From contig VZTG01007110.1 of NCBI GenBank assembly GCA_013397845.1, forward strand, positions 683,372 through 747,371: a stretch of DNA of 64,000 nucleotides, in the 5' to 3' direction. Below, one piece after another: positions 48,783-62,008 of the stretch. The notes beneath the pieces are model-generated. The model had not been told where the DNA came from and did no database searches. It saw only the letters and a list, made by a program, of their open reading frames with translations. Source of the stretch: Melanocharis versteri. Taxonomy: Eukaryota > Chordata > Aves > Passeriformes > Melanocharitidae. The translations under genes and the position numbers were made by a program. Every line of letters starts with the position of its first letter. The first letter of the stretch is position 1.

Positions 48783-51700
48783 GGAGAAGGACACAGGCAC
48801 CTTGAACTACCTAAAAACCCCTTTTCTTGTTCATAAAGCACAAAGATTCTCATACACAGGCCATTCACACCCTAAACCACCCAAACATCAGTGCTTCTTC
48901 CCTATACAGAGCATCATCTTGCAGCTGTGCAAGACTCAGCTGAAAGGCTTATTTCTCAAAGAGGATTTAACACACACAGGCAAAACTCATTCCATCACCC
49001 AGGACAGCTGTGTTAGCCCTGATAACAATAACACCTCCTGTTGGCTTCTTACATTAACAGAGAACCTGTGAGTTGAGAGCCATTCATGTGAGGTATCCAG
49101 GATGTTTTTGCAACACCTTACGAGCCACAGGGCTCCCTCATAATGACAGTACTGCTAGATAACATAAAAAATACAGGAGCAGAGGGACCAGGCACTGTTC
49201 TTCATGTTACTCTCATCAAATCATTCTTGACATCCTTCAGCTTAGCACATACTGGGGTTGTGGAACCTTTTAGGACTTTTCTCCTCAGAATTACTGTCTT
49301 CCTATTAGCTTTTTCAAATTCATCTTTCGCTTTCATGTTCAAAGCTAACTGGTTTGCTGGACAGGCAGTCCAGCTCAGTTTGGAGTCATGCTCAGTTTCC
49401 TGAGCTGGCATGGCAGACCCTTGTCCTCAGGAGAAGGTCCTGAGCTTTGGACCAGCAAGAAGAAGAAGGTGACCGCTTGGAGCCTTCAGTCAAGTATCAG
49501 ACTTCTCTGGATACAACCCTGTGCTCCTGTTTCTGTCAGTTGTAAATGATCCACCCGCCACACATTTTTAAATGTACTTCACTCTCCCTAAATTTTCTGT
49601 TGGAAAACTGCTTTCTGCTGTGTACTAAGACACTTCTGATTTCCATTCCAGGATGTCTAAAAATGAAGCACTTTTGCATTTAACTTGCAGACAATGAAGC
49701 CTTTCACTGGGCCTGCCTCTTTCCCTATAAATCTTGTCAGTAAAGCAGAGGAACTCACTTGTCAGTATCTAAGCTATCTACAGCTACTTACGGGTAAATC
49801 CGGGCAGGTGTGGTGCAGTTTTGGGTTTCCTCCTGTAGGCCTGCAGCCATATTATTCTTTGCAGGAGACAGACAGAAAATTTATAGCCATGCAATTATTG
49901 AATAAGCTGCAATGACTCCTGGAGAAGCCTGTATGTAAAGGAATCCCTGCAGAAAGAGATGATTTCATCTTGTTTTCATGCTAGTCTTCTGCACTGATAA
50001 TCAAAGCAATTATATCTACAGAAACATCCTGGCTATTAATTTACTTGGGAGTGTTTTCATTTTCCTGCCTTCAGTGGAGAATGTCAAAACTGTATGAAAT
50101 CTGTTGATTCTCATTCATCTGCTTGACAAAGTAAATTCAATTTCTACAGAATATTTCCCATCAAACGTAATTAGCCCCCTTGTAAATAACTGAAACAGCT
50201 ACAATCAGTTGTCATAATTAACATATTAAACTTTATTCTTTCTCCACCTGGCACAGCAAAAGCTGTTCAGTTCAAAGGACCAGGGCTATGACTTCATGAG
50301 ACAATAAATCTATTTATAACACTTTTAATACATGATCAAAAATTCTGTAGTCATATGGAGTAAAACACTGATATAGTCTGTGTTTCAGGTTTCCTCACTG
50401 TGCTGGTCATTTTGCTTATTTAAGCTTGGTCCAAAAAATGTGACTGGCTAACTTAACTCCAGGAGTTCAGCTATTAGCTCTGCTCCTGCTGCTGACATCT
50501 AAATGGAATTAGCTGCTATATAATTGCATGTGCCTACCTGACCTCATTCATCCTGGAAATCTTTGTGTCACCTACCTGGACTGGACTGAAGGAGTCAGCC
50601 AGAGCCAGGACATCACTGTGGCAGCTCTCTGCACAGAGGGGCAGTGGATCTAGTCAAAGACTTTTATTGGACAGGTTTGGCCTTTTCTTATAGCTGCAGA
50701 ACCCGCAAAGGGAAAATGTTTGTTGGTTTGGGGTTGTTTTTCATAAATGTGTATTTCAGGAAATGTGTCTCAGAAAATTTTCTTTTAACATTCTGTAACT
50801 GGAAAAAAAAAGGAAAAGGCTTTTAGAATAAATAACTTCTGGACTAGAATTTCACTTAGTAAAACAGATGGTGAAAAATTAGCATTGTAATCACATTACA
50901 CACTTTTGATATTTTCAGAACATTTCCATTTTCCCAATTTGCATTTGTTTACTGGTGTTAAAAGTTGGAGATTTGCTCTTTTCATCCTGATCTGTGAAAG
51001 GGGCTCCCTGATTTATCTTTTTTTAAAAGTCTAAATCTTACAGTTTGAGAAAAACAGCTTCTCCTTCAGCATAACAGTCTCCATCGACTTTAAAAGCCTG
51101 TCAAACATCTTTCTGTAGATCTGATTTATTGAAGCCATGCCAAAGGTGGACGGCACAACTCTGTGCTTACTTGACCAATTCAAAGGGGGTGTTTATGGGC
51201 AGACACTGTGGCCTAGAGGACGTTATCTCTTTCCCACCCCCTGCCAGGATGGAATCTGACACTTCTCACTTCGTTGATGTTTTCTTCTCCCTTGCCCCTG
51301 GCTGTGGCTAAGTGATTGTTTATGGCAGATACTTTAAATCATTATCACCTCCTGGGCCTTTGAGCACAGCTACATAATCTGCCGTTGCATCAAGGAAACT
51401 CTTCTCTCAGTACAAAACAAGGCCAAATGTTTATCTGGTGAGATGATAGTCAAAGTGTCTCCTCTAATATTTAAAAACAAACAGCAGTGTCCCTGCTCTG
51501 TCGCAATGAGCATCTGCTGGCTGAAGCTGAGCAGGATTCCTGACACTCTGCAGTGTGTGACAAAGGACTCCTTGGATGTTTGCTTTTAAAACACCAATAA
51601 ATCTTCAGGAAACTTGGGGGATGGTATAATATATGAATAAGCTCCCCAAAATACGGTTTGTTTATGGCACCGCCGTAGCACTTAGAACCCTGGTTTGCAG

Positions 51701-51892
51701 TGTGGTGCTGCCGTCACACCAAGGAGAGATTTGCTGTATCCAGCAGTGACTCCAGCAGACAGCTGGGCAGGGCAGAAGGAGGTGCTGGGAGCACCAGGAA
51801 GGCCACGACCTCTCCGCCCGACTTGGGAAACCAAAGCTTGTTGTTGCTCCCCGGGGGAAAATAGGAGTACGAGGGCTGTGATCAGTGATTGT
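48783..51892. other. Unique non-coding DNA, no gene seen
   Basis: No exon, RNA gene or dispersed repeat is recognised. The segment at about 51690-51890 just before the next CR1 is more GC-rich (including CTCCCCGGGGGAAAATAGG) but contains no identifiable element. Confidence 0.5.
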
Positions 51893-52455
51893 CAGCCAAC
51901 CATATCCTGGGCTGCATCAAACGATGTTATTCTCCCCCTCTACTCTGTTCTTGTGAGATCTCACCTGGAGCACTGTGTCCAGCTCTGGGGCCCCCAATAC
52001 AAGATGGGCATGGAACTGCTGGAGTGAGTCCAAAAGAGGCCACAAAGATGCTCTGAGGGCTGGAGCAGCTCTCCTGTGAAGACAGGGTGACAGAGTTGGG
52101 GTTGTTCAGCCTGGAGAAGGGAAGGAACTTACAGCAGTGGCTAAAGGGGCTACAAGAGAGCTGCAGAGAGAGTCTTTTACAAGGGCATGTAGTGATAGGA
52201 CAAGGGATAATGACTTTAAACTGGAAGAGGGTAAGTTTAGATAGATATCCTGCAGAAATGCATCACTGTGAGGGTATTAAGACATCGGCACAGGCTGCCC
52301 AGAGTGACTGCCCCATCCCTGGAAGTGTTCAAAGCCAGGCTGGATGGGGCTTTGAGCACCCTGGTCTAGTGGAGGGTGTTCCTGCCTATGGCAGGGGGGT
52401 TGGAACATCATGGTCTGTTAGATCCTTCCAACCCAAATGATTCTGCGAGTGATTT
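51893..52455 (+). mobile_element. CR1 LINE fragment, ORF2 end and 3' UTR
   Basis: It begins with a CR1 ORF2 block (CCAACCATATCCTGGGCTGC, ATCAA) and passes through GATCTCACCTGGAGCACTGT and TCCAGCTCTGGGGCCCC. It continues through GTTGTTCAGCCTGGAGAAG, GTGATAGGACAAGGGATAA and CAGGCTGCCCAGAGTGACTG. It ends CTTCCAACCCAAATGATTCT, GCGAGTGATT. Compared with the family there is a short deletion after GGGCTGCATCAA (about 51920), joining it early to the CCCCTCTACTCTG block. Stops and frame changes make it inactive. The open frames across it (51695-52027, 52087-52440) are CR1 remnants. Confidence 0.94.
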
Positions 52456-54059
52456 TATTAAAACAGGCTCTCCCTGAATCCCAGCGACTACAGTTACGAC
52501 CCTCCCAGCTCCCTGGGAAAAAGTGCTCTTCTGGAGTGGCTTCCACGAACACACCCTGGCTCTTGCCTCCTAGATTGTGCCTCTCACCCTCTCAGTCCTC
52601 TCCTCAAGGCAGCAATATTCAGCTTTTTAAGCGGTTGAAAGACCTTCAGCAGGCTCAGTCAACTACCACAGCAAACCTCACAGCTCACGAAGGGTTTCTA
52701 GTAGTTTTCAAGTAGTTTGTTGGCAAAGGAGAGTTCAAAGAAAGCAATGCAAGGATCCCTGTCAGTCGGCTGGTAATAATTACATAGCTCCTCTTACACA
52801 GTGAGGCCCGGGGTATATTCTGGGAAGCTTCTATTTGAAAAGCACTTTGAAAACAAAAGTCTCACCTATTGAAAGGGCTCAAGTGGGTGTTGAATATTTT
52901 CTGAATGGAAATTGGCCCAAATTTCCAAGTCTTAAGAATTTTAGATCACTTGTTACTAAATGAATGAGAAAAACACTGTCAAATATTACTGTATAAAACC
53001 CTAAAATGAGAGTTTGCTTTAGAATCTACAGAGATTTTCATATTGGAATGGAAGTTTGATGATTTACTTGATAAGGAGCTGGTGTTAGTGTAGGAGTTGA
53101 TGTATAGACTTAAATTCTGGTTGAAATTAAGTTCCTCACGGCTTTGGCACTGACCAGAACTTTTTGGAGCCTTTTTTTAAAGAAGTGGATGGAGAGAGAA
53201 GGGAAGACTAGGAGACAGTGATTAGGAAAGAAATAAGCAGGTTTCATGGATATTCCCATTCTTCAAAGGGAAGCTTGCTGTCCAAAAACATTAAGATCAA
53301 CTGAAATGTAATGGGTTTACATTTTTGGTTAACCATACAACACAGCTGTTACCTCACTTCACTGTTCAACATACTGTAGGTTTAGTGCGTGAAATCACTC
53401 TGACATCCAAACTAATCCAAAACATGGTAGCAGGAATAAACACAACTAAATAAAGAAGTCCTGGTTGTGGCTTTGAAAGATTCCTACTGTTGCACTGCAT
53501 TGAAAATGTCCAGAGTCGTCAGCATAGTCAAGGCTGACTCTCAGCATGGGTGCCTAGGAAATGTTTTAAACAGCTAAAGGAGCTGCAGTTACAGTTCGAG
53601 CCAGAGACACAGTAGTTGTTTTGTCCTTTCTATTATATTACCCCTTTCACAGTAATTGCCTGACAAAGGCAGTAGTAGGGAACAGCATAGGAGCATTTTT
53701 GTTGACTTTGCCCCTGTGAGCATGAATTAAAGGAAAATCCCTCTGCATAGGAACAGTTAAAGGTAGCATTGTTTTCTGGCTTGGGATATCAAGGACCAGA
53801 CATGGACTATAATGACCTAATGAGATTTACGTTTTCAACATTGAAAGAGAGCTTGAATCTGGCCCTTTCCTTATTCTTTTGGCTCTGCATTTAATAACCA
53901 TATTGAATATGTTACCTTTACACTCATGTCTTTCAGTCAAAGTATTCCTGCTGTTGTAGTTACATCTCCAAAACCTAACCCAGCAAGTTAAGCCTGAAAG
54001 GACATTTAATCACCCAGCTCCAAAACTTTGTGAATCGGACCTGAGCAATCCCATTTTCT
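52456..54059. other. Unique non-coding DNA, no gene seen
   Basis: No exon or repeat is recognised. The frame at 52437-52715 (+) starts in the CR1 end and runs into unique DNA without any motif. Confidence 0.5.
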
Positions 54060-54990
54060 CTCTTTCAGCTGACTGATTTATTCCTGGATAGATTTCATTC
54101 TCCTTGCTTTGCCTAAACTTCCTAAGCATTACTCTGCATATTTATTTCTCATGCTTTATAAATAAACTATTCTCTGCCTTATTGGAGTCTCTGATACTGC
54201 CTCATATCAGCCTTCTTCTTGCCCTGTTTATATATGTATTTTTTCTTTCTGTCTCATCTGATCATTTACCCACCTTTGCCTTCTCCTTCCACTGCCTCAA
54301 AATCTTATATAGTCCGTTTCTTTTTGTCTTGCTTTGCTTACCTCTCCCTTTAATGATATGAATGACTCCCTTAAAGTGGATCACTCATACTTACCCTTTT
54401 ACCTCAGCAGTTCCAGATTGGATAGTCAGTATGGAGTTATTTTTCTAATATCTCCCTTTTGAAGTTCTAATGCCAGTTTGAACTTCAATGTTTCTAAGGA
54501 GATAGAAGTACTAGGAGGTGTCTCTTCTGCTCAATTTTCTCCACAGCTGTTGGAAGCTTCTCTTCTCCGTGNATACTGATTCCTCCTGGTGTGTCTTCTG
54601 CTCGATTTTCTCCACAGCTGTTGGAAGCTTCTCTTCTCCGTGTTAACATTCTTGAAGAAATTTGTCTTCTCCTTGTCTCCCATGCCTTCAGTCTTCCAGT
54701 AATTTTTATCATCTTCTTGTCCAATGTTGTCAAATTTCTCTTTCTTCAAACTTTTGTTGTTCTGCTGTTAATCAGCCACACACCTGTGTTATCTCTTCAA
54801 TTAATGTAAGTTTTAGCTTTTCAGTTTTTTCTGAAGGTGAAGATACTGTGTTTGTCCATACCTTGCTTACTACGTCTCCTGGGGGATCAAAATATTTTTT
54901 CACTATTAGTGTGTCAGTCACTGTCAGGTTCTTGACCAATTTATTTTTTAATTCCAGTGTCGGAACAAAAAGGTTTAAAGAATGACCCAA
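54060..54990 (-). other. Purine-rich strand block with Lys/Glu-rich frames
   Basis: The plus strand is strongly pyrimidine-rich, so the minus strand is rich in A and G. Minus-strand readings are Lys/Glu/Arg-rich. One frame (54772-54990) reads through KLVKNLTVTDTLIVKKYF and ends at a stop. It has no upstream ATG; its first codon is TTG. Another at 54531-54749 includes EKFDNIGQEDDKNYWKTEG and is disrupted by a duplication. They sit in different frames with stops between them, so if this was ever coding it is now broken. I do not recognise a family. Simple compositional bias is the main alternative. Confidence 0.3.
54521..54642. repeat. 70-bp tandem duplication with an N at the junction
   Basis: A segment of about 51 bp (54521-54571, containing CCACAGCTGTTGGAAGCTTC) recurs at 54591-54642 with only a few changes, at a 70-bp offset. 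One unknown base lies at 54572, right after the first copy. The offset is not a multiple of three, so any coding frame would shift. The duplication may be genuine or an assembly error where two reads or contigs met. Confidence 0.85.
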
Positions 54991-57900
54991 TAGTAATTTT
55001 TAAAAGCTTTTCTTACCCCTATGCTTTTCCCTCTGGGTATTAAAAGTGTATGAAAAAGGCTGATTCCACACTGAGGAGAGGTAATGTTACAACATGTTCT
55101 TTGAGGTATAAGCCAGTGTTATGTAGGACTTGAAACATCCTGAGTCAAATATTAAATCCTTGAAAGAGAGCAAGAGATTTAGACAATTATTTTTTCCCAC
55201 CAACTCCAGTTGGAGAATTTTCTTCCATAAACACTTCAGTCTATGATTCCTTAATGTTGATATCTCCTGTGAAACTTGGTCTACTCTTCAAAATACTGGA
55301 GTGCTCAAATGGAAAGAAATTAGGATCTGGAAATCCAAACTATTAGATTACAGAGTTATTTCTTTTCCTCAGTTCAATACTGAGGAATGACAGAGAGGAT
55401 TTTCACTGTAAACTATATTTCAGATTACCCTGACCATTGAATTACAGGGAGCCACTTGCTCTAGGGATGTCAAAATTAATTAACACGAAAGGATTATGAT
55501 TTTAGTAACTTTTTTTCCTAAATTTGGCCATACTTTTGAAGTGACCAGAACACACTGTATATAGTGATTGATTTTTGAAACTCACTCAGCTAATTCCATC
55601 CAATGTGACCAAGAAACAATCTGACTTTGGTGGCACTTTTTTTTTGTAGTAGCTGATCTATGTAAATCTAAAAGAACCAGAGGAAGAATATTGAATGGAG
55701 TTATTGGCATTTTTATGCTGCTGTTGGAGATCTGGAAGAAATTTGTTTGTATGTTTGGTTTGGTTTATTTCCCTGCTTAAGTAACATTATTTAACTGTAA
55801 TAAGGGGGGAAAGGGAGGAGGGGGAGGACAAATAGAGAGAGAAAAAAAGAAACCCACAATTGTAGATTATGAACACAAAGATATTATGAATATAAATTCT
55901 GTTTCCAGCATGATAAAAACTATCCACAAACCCTGAAACCCTTTAGTTAACAAGAAGGATTTACAGAAATGTATCCTCATTGGAACTTGGACTCTAATAT
56001 GGCCAATACTTGAGAGCTTTAATTGCCTTAAGGAGGGAGTTCTGCTGTACTCAAATTCTTATTTGAAATATGAGTTGTTGTGAATAGGAGGAAAGGGTTA
56101 CTCTTTCAATTCTACCTTCTAGCTTGATGAGTATTTCTTTTCCACTGACTGTAGTCACAGCTACTTGTTAAAAGACTTTAATACACCGTGCAATGGAAAA
56201 GACCATCAGCAATGCATCTCTAGAGAACACCGTTCATACTCTCTTAGATCATAACCCAAAAAGAGCTGTTGATCTCACCGGTTCTCATTTGTTTGCAGTA
56301 TAAAACCACCACATAGTTTGGCACAAAAAGAATTCCCTGTCCAGGGAAATCTGTGGCTTTTGAAGGGTGTAGCAAGTTTAGTATATAATTAAACATAAGG
56401 CATACACGAATGGCGGTGTTGTTTGATCACTGAACTAATTTGCACATGGAAGAAATATGTTATTTGTGTTTTCTACCACCAGATAACTTCCTGGCTTGAT
56501 TATTTTTTCCTTCTCTTTAAATTCTGTGATCCTTTCTAATGAAGGGTTTCTTATTTCCTACCAGTATTGTGGAAACAGTCTAGTCAGAGTATCTATGAGT
56601 TCATTGTCTAGATGTTTGCGTCATTTAGTAATAAACACAGCTGACACTGTTTTAGCCGATCAAGTCAAATTAAACCTTCCTTTCTCAGCAAACAAACCTG
56701 ACCTGAAAGACAATAACACCTTGGTCTATTGCATGGCCTCTCATTATTTTCCGAAATTAATGTTAAATGAATAGGATGTTGAAAAAGGTTGTTTTGGCTT
56801 TTGTGCACATGAAACTTGATTCTGCCCTGAACTGTTGCATGCTAATTAACTCTTCACTATTGGAAGTCAACACACAATTACATCTTCTATGGCAGTGTTC
56901 AAATTTTGAGCAGGAAGTATTCAATTAGCATTGTCAAATGAAAATGTAGACATTTGCTATACAGAAGGAACCTTTTGTTGATTTAGAGTCAAGCGGTGTC
57001 AAAGGCACAGCAGGAAATTGCCATTAGCCAATCTGGACTTTCTCAACATGCAGCTCTACATCCCATAATCATCAGCTTCTGAAGGAGAGCAATTTAGGTA
57101 GCAAGTCAATCACATCTGTAACTTTGGCCAACCCATCTATGGCATGCATCCACAGATGGGATGAAGATTGCTTACACATTCCAGCTCCTGGACCTACTGC
57201 TCGACTCTTTTCTTTATCAGATGTGCCAAACACCATTGGGAGACTGTTGTTATTTTGGAGGCAGGAGATTACTGGCTTATCTTTAAAGTTAAACCAGCTG
57301 TTTCATTTTATACAGCCTATATTGCAAATATTCAAGGCCGCATTTGGTAATTGATATTTATTGCCATGTTCAAGAGACGAAATTGTTGAAAATTGGGATT
57401 AATATTCGAATGGAAGACTGAGTCATATGTGATGTTTTTAAGCAAATTTAGAAAGATGTGCTGAGTATGAGTCCACAATTCATTTCCAAAAACAGTCAGT
57501 ATTGGAGCCATGTGTCATGTTTATCCCATTTTTCCACCCCACAAGTGATGCTCTGTGCTGTGGTTGCACGCAACAATTGTGAAGTCATAAGCTCTGACTG
57601 ACATTGTGCAGCAGCTGTACCGTGGGGGAGGAATGGACTTCCAAATGTCCTGCTCACTCAGCTGTATGGAAATTTAGCTCACAGATGTCTACTTCATAGA
57701 AAAACCTTACAGAACTTAATGGAATGAAAATTTTAGATGATGGTGATGAAGGTAGACCGTGCCCTTGTTTATTAGAAGCTGCAGTTATTTTAGTTTTAAC
57801 TAAAAAAATGATTAAGCTCAACATTGAAAGGTGCAATAAAGATTCACTTGGTTTCTCTTGGAGATTCAGGTTGCAAACTCAGAGATTAGAATTAAACAAA

Positions 57901-60900
57901 TTAATTAGTTAAACACAGACAGGCTGATATAAAGTATCTTCCTATTCTTACTTTTTGTTTTATTTTCCTTTGTATGCATGTGAAATTATTCAGCTCAGAT
58001 ATAATTTCTATAGCTTTTAAATTAAATTGAATGATTGGAGAAAATAGTACAAATAGTAAATACTTTGTTTAAAAATGTACCTTATCGGGAGGGCGAACTT
58101 TGCTGAAAATGAGTAGATAAGTATGGGTAGCAATAAATATCATGAAGTAAACGTTAACTTAAAACAGCACCCTTTGTGTATTTACTGCCTAAAAAAGGCA
58201 CATCAAGAGATTAAGTTAAATATTCCTTTAGGCTGTAGATAAAAAGTACCATATAAAATTGAGTATGCTCCTTGCAATCAAATACCTTAGAGAGGTTCAG
58301 CAAGGCTGCCAAATAAATTCTCTGATCCTAACCTGATTTGCTATTTTTTTCACATGAATTTGCCTTTACATTGGTTTGAATAACTGCTGAATCCAAAGCC
58401 AGGCTAATTTTGGCAAGAAATTCCAGAAATGCTGAAAGGACTAATATATAGGGTGATAGAATCATAACTCAGCTGACAGATGGAACCAATTCTGGTATGC
58501 TGGTTTGTACTTGTCCATTACGAAATCATCCCTGGCTCAAAAAAATAATTCAAATCATGGAGTACTTTTCAATTGGCACATAACACAAGACCATGTGTTC
58601 TTACCTTGGATAGCCATGAAAATTTAGTTTACATGTTTGGAAGTTGCTGTCGAGTTGCAAGCTAGGTTCAGCCTACTCCTGGTGATGCAGTTGCAAATCC
58701 GTGATGACAGAATAACTGATGGTATGTCACACCACTGATGAGATAATGTCATTACTGATCTACATTTTAATAACACAGCAAACATTATGATTACTTCTCT
58801 ACTGGTGACCTAATCTCCCACTTCTGAAAGAGTAATAAATATCTTGCCTTAGAGGATAAAACATACACAAAAGTAAACCATTTTAAAGGAAGTTGAAGCC
58901 ATAGTTTCCAAGTTTTATGTTATGCAACCTTTTGTTATGGTATGAACAGTCACCAGTTTTCCTAATTGGTAGAAATATAGCTATGTTTGCAGTACAGCAG
59001 AAAACAGGTTATTTGATTTTTATAACCTTAAAAGAAGATTTTACTAGATATTAAGTGGGTGTAACCTCCTTTGCAGATGAGATCAGAATACTAATACAGA
59101 TGTATTAGTATACTGAAAGAGACCCAAAATCGAAAAGTCTGTTCTGTGGGAAAATCCAGTACTTCAGGAAAAGTTTTATTCTAAATCTGAAACAAAACCA
59201 GAAAGTCTGAAGTTTCTCCTGGAAAACGAAACTCCTAAAAATTTTACCAAAGATTCTGGCATTGGAAGTTAAGCTGCTACCCTGACTCAGGAATACTCTG
59301 ATTGTGCTGAAGGACATAAGCATTGGTATCATGGGGAAGAAAGATTTCCCTGCATGTGGATAAGAAGCCCAGAAGACTAAGACAGCCAGAGGGCTCTCCC
59401 ACAATCACAGATCTGTGACAGACCTGGAAAGTTTTCCATCTAGCTGCACAGCAAGATAGTTGCAGAGTATAATGTCTTGTGAACCCAAGAAATGCCTGAG
59501 CAAGTAGTCTTAGGACCAGGAAAATATTCTACTGGTAAATTATCAGGCAAGTGGGATACACTTATGATCAGGTTTTAGGTCATCTATCCTTCTGATCCAA
59601 GTCCCCTGTGACCAAAGGAAAAAAATATAGAGAGATAGATAGATTCATATTATATAAATAAAGATTCATAGAAATCAGTATGATCTCCTGGAAAGAAAAA
59701 GGCTCTGCAGGAACCCAAATGGAAAAGTTCTACTGCAAGTTTGTTTTTTTTTTCAGACCTTTTCTCTTCTTTTGTTTCCTTGATTCTTCCTAGCTGAGAA
59801 CAAACCTTTAGAACTGAAGTTATGAATTTTTAATTTTTCTCTCTGCTGATGAAAATAAATAAAATTTGTTGACTTTAGTATCACATGGAATGCATACAAA
59901 AGCAGACAGGACAAAAATAATTTAAAGGCTTCTTACTTGCTCAGGTGCTATTAAGTAGGGCTTGAGAATTAGAATGGGGCAGTGCTTTTCACATTGATTT
60001 TTAAAATGTGTTTGTAAAGGATGATAAATGTTTTTCTGGTTATTTTCAGTAATGAGCTGGAGATCTCTACATCTGATAAAGTTCACCTCTCCATCGTGTG
60101 AATAAGTAGTGCCATAAATCTATTTTTTTTATTTTTTCAATTTATAAAAAATAGAATTTTATATTATTGTGCATTTAATTCCTGGGGTTTTTTTATCAGG
60201 GTAAGTAAGTAAGTATCCAGAGAGTACAATTAGCACTACAACTGAGTGAATGCTTTATCTATATTGTTTGTGGATTAGGAAACTGAATTAACCATTGGCT
60301 CTTTCTGATCCAGTCTGGATTTTCTTCTCCTGGAGAAAAGGAAACTTTTTTTTCTGAAAACCCCTGTACAATCAAAAATATTTTTCAGGTCACTTTAGAT
60401 ATTTGTCCAATTATTAAAAAGAATATGAAGAAAAGGTAACACATTTAAGATAAGGAGCCAAAGTCAGAAGACCAGAGAAAAAGCTCTGGTAGAGGTGGTA
60501 ACAGATCTCTCATTCTTGGCTCTGCTGGGTGATTTCATTACTGAGAAATTAACACCCTCCTGAATTTTGGCCTGAAAATACATGTAAAAAAGGAAACCTC
60601 AATATACTGCAGCCTCACTGTGACTTTTGGCATTATGAATTCTGTTGTTGAATTACTTTAAAAAAAAAATAAAATTATTAGGTCTCCAGAATTTCAGACC
60701 ATGTGACATTCCACTAAAACCAACGGAAAATATATCACCACTGTCTCTTTGTCTTTGTTACGCCCCAGTTAAAAATGCCTTTCTCTTTACTGACACAGTG
60801 CCACGAGCCATGAAATGAGTTTCCTTCCCCAGATTCTTGGTGCAATCCACAAGAATGTAATTAGATCTTGGTCATGTAAGCTCAAAGATGCAAAATCCTG

Positions 60901-61747
60901 TGTTCAGAGGCTCGTTTTTAAGAGAGGTACAAGTCATGAAATGTGTCCTTTAGCACATTTAAATCGTCTGGAAAATGGCTAAGAATACTAGTCAAACCTC
61001 CTAGTTGTTCAAATATCTCTGTTTGTCCCATTATTACCCTGTTTGTATGATTGTGCTTAAAGGCTTGTTAAAATTGATTAAGGTGAAGACTGGTTCCAAA
61101 AGCCACCTGAATCTGATCATTCCAAAATTGCTTGAGAAGAATTAGCAGTCAGGAATAATGCATATAATTTTTTTTCTGGAATTATGCAAGATGAGTGCAA
61201 GTTATCTTTGGGGGTGGGTCAGGAAGGGTGGAATGACAGGGTGAGAATAAATAAAAAAGAATGAATCTTTCATGGAGCTTCCCTGTAAGGTTAAAACACA
61301 GAATATTTGTTGTACTAGGCTATTAGCAAAGTTCACTGTATATTTTTACTGATCCCTTAGGAAGATCTTATTACAATCACTCTTTAATAGAGATCCTCTC
61401 TGGTAGCAGCTGTACAGAACACAACACAGTTTTAAATTCTAACTCAGTGCTTCGCTGATGAAGGAAGCAGGAAGGAAATGAAAGGACTTGGCTTCACACT
61501 TGGAGCAAATGTGAATTTTCTTGTGGATTTCTGTGTCCAGGATTTAAACCTGTAAGAGATTTTCTTCAGTAAATCCAAGGGACAGTTGCCTACAGAAACT
61601 GGGATCTGACTCCAGAGCTCTTCTGACACTGCTGATATGCGCTGACAGTTCTCTGGCTGTGATTCATTTTACTCAAACCTGCTTTCTCCGAATGCACATC
61701 TGACACCAGGACTTTCTCCACTCAGCCTTTGTTAAATATACTACAAT
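54991..61747. other. Long unique AT-rich stretch, no gene seen
   Basis: Nearly 7 kb without a recognised exon or dispersed repeat. It contains a G-rich run at 55804-55826, an interrupted palindrome at 57132-57160, a longer inverted repeat at 59084-59115, a GATA-like patch at about 59625-59660 and small T or A runs (about 60121-60137, 60660-60669). It is the longest unbroken unique stretch in the right half of the window. Confidence 0.5.
59084..59115. repeat. Near-perfect 32-bp inverted repeat
   Basis: ATACTAATACA (59088-59098) and TGTATTAGTAT (59101-59111) are perfect complements around a 2-bp centre. After one mismatch the outer CAG/CTG bases also pair, giving 14 of 15 matched positions per arm. 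No flanking repeat element is recognised. Confidence 0.6.
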
Positions 61748-62008
61748 TGTTAAATTCTGCTCACCAGAAGGTGCTCTGGGAAGGGCTCAGCTGCAGGTCG
61801 GGTGGTCGGGTGAGGGTTGGTTGAGAGTCGGTTGGTAGTGAGACAGTGATTGGCTGGGGAGATGCGTGGGCCATATAAACAGAGAGCTGATTGGATGCAG
61901 GGACGCATGAGCAAGGACACTGCAGCAGCAGCAGCCAATGAGTGCATTTCTCGCTTGGGTTTCAGTTAATTTCTGTTAAGGTTCGGTTAAGTTCTGTCGA
62001 GTTTAAAG

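Noticed and set aside
48436..49071. 211-codon plus-strand open frame
   Set aside because: Its first half runs antisense through a minus-strand CR1 copy and its second half enters unique DNA. There is no domain or sensible composition, so it is a by-product of the repeat.
51695..52440. Open frames of 110-117 codons on the plus strand
   Set aside because: They cover CR1 ORF2/3' UTR sequence in shifted frames; annotated as the mobile element instead.
54104..54361. Hydrophobic 85-codon plus-strand frame resembling membrane segments
   Set aside because: The hydrophobicity comes from the pyrimidine-rich plus strand (Phe/Leu/Ser codons), and no other gene feature supports it.
58440..58500. GATAGAATCATAACTCAGCT as a possible CR1 3' end
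   Set aside because: Only about 12 bases resemble the CR1 terminus and the expected GGAAGGGACC-type block does not follow clearly.
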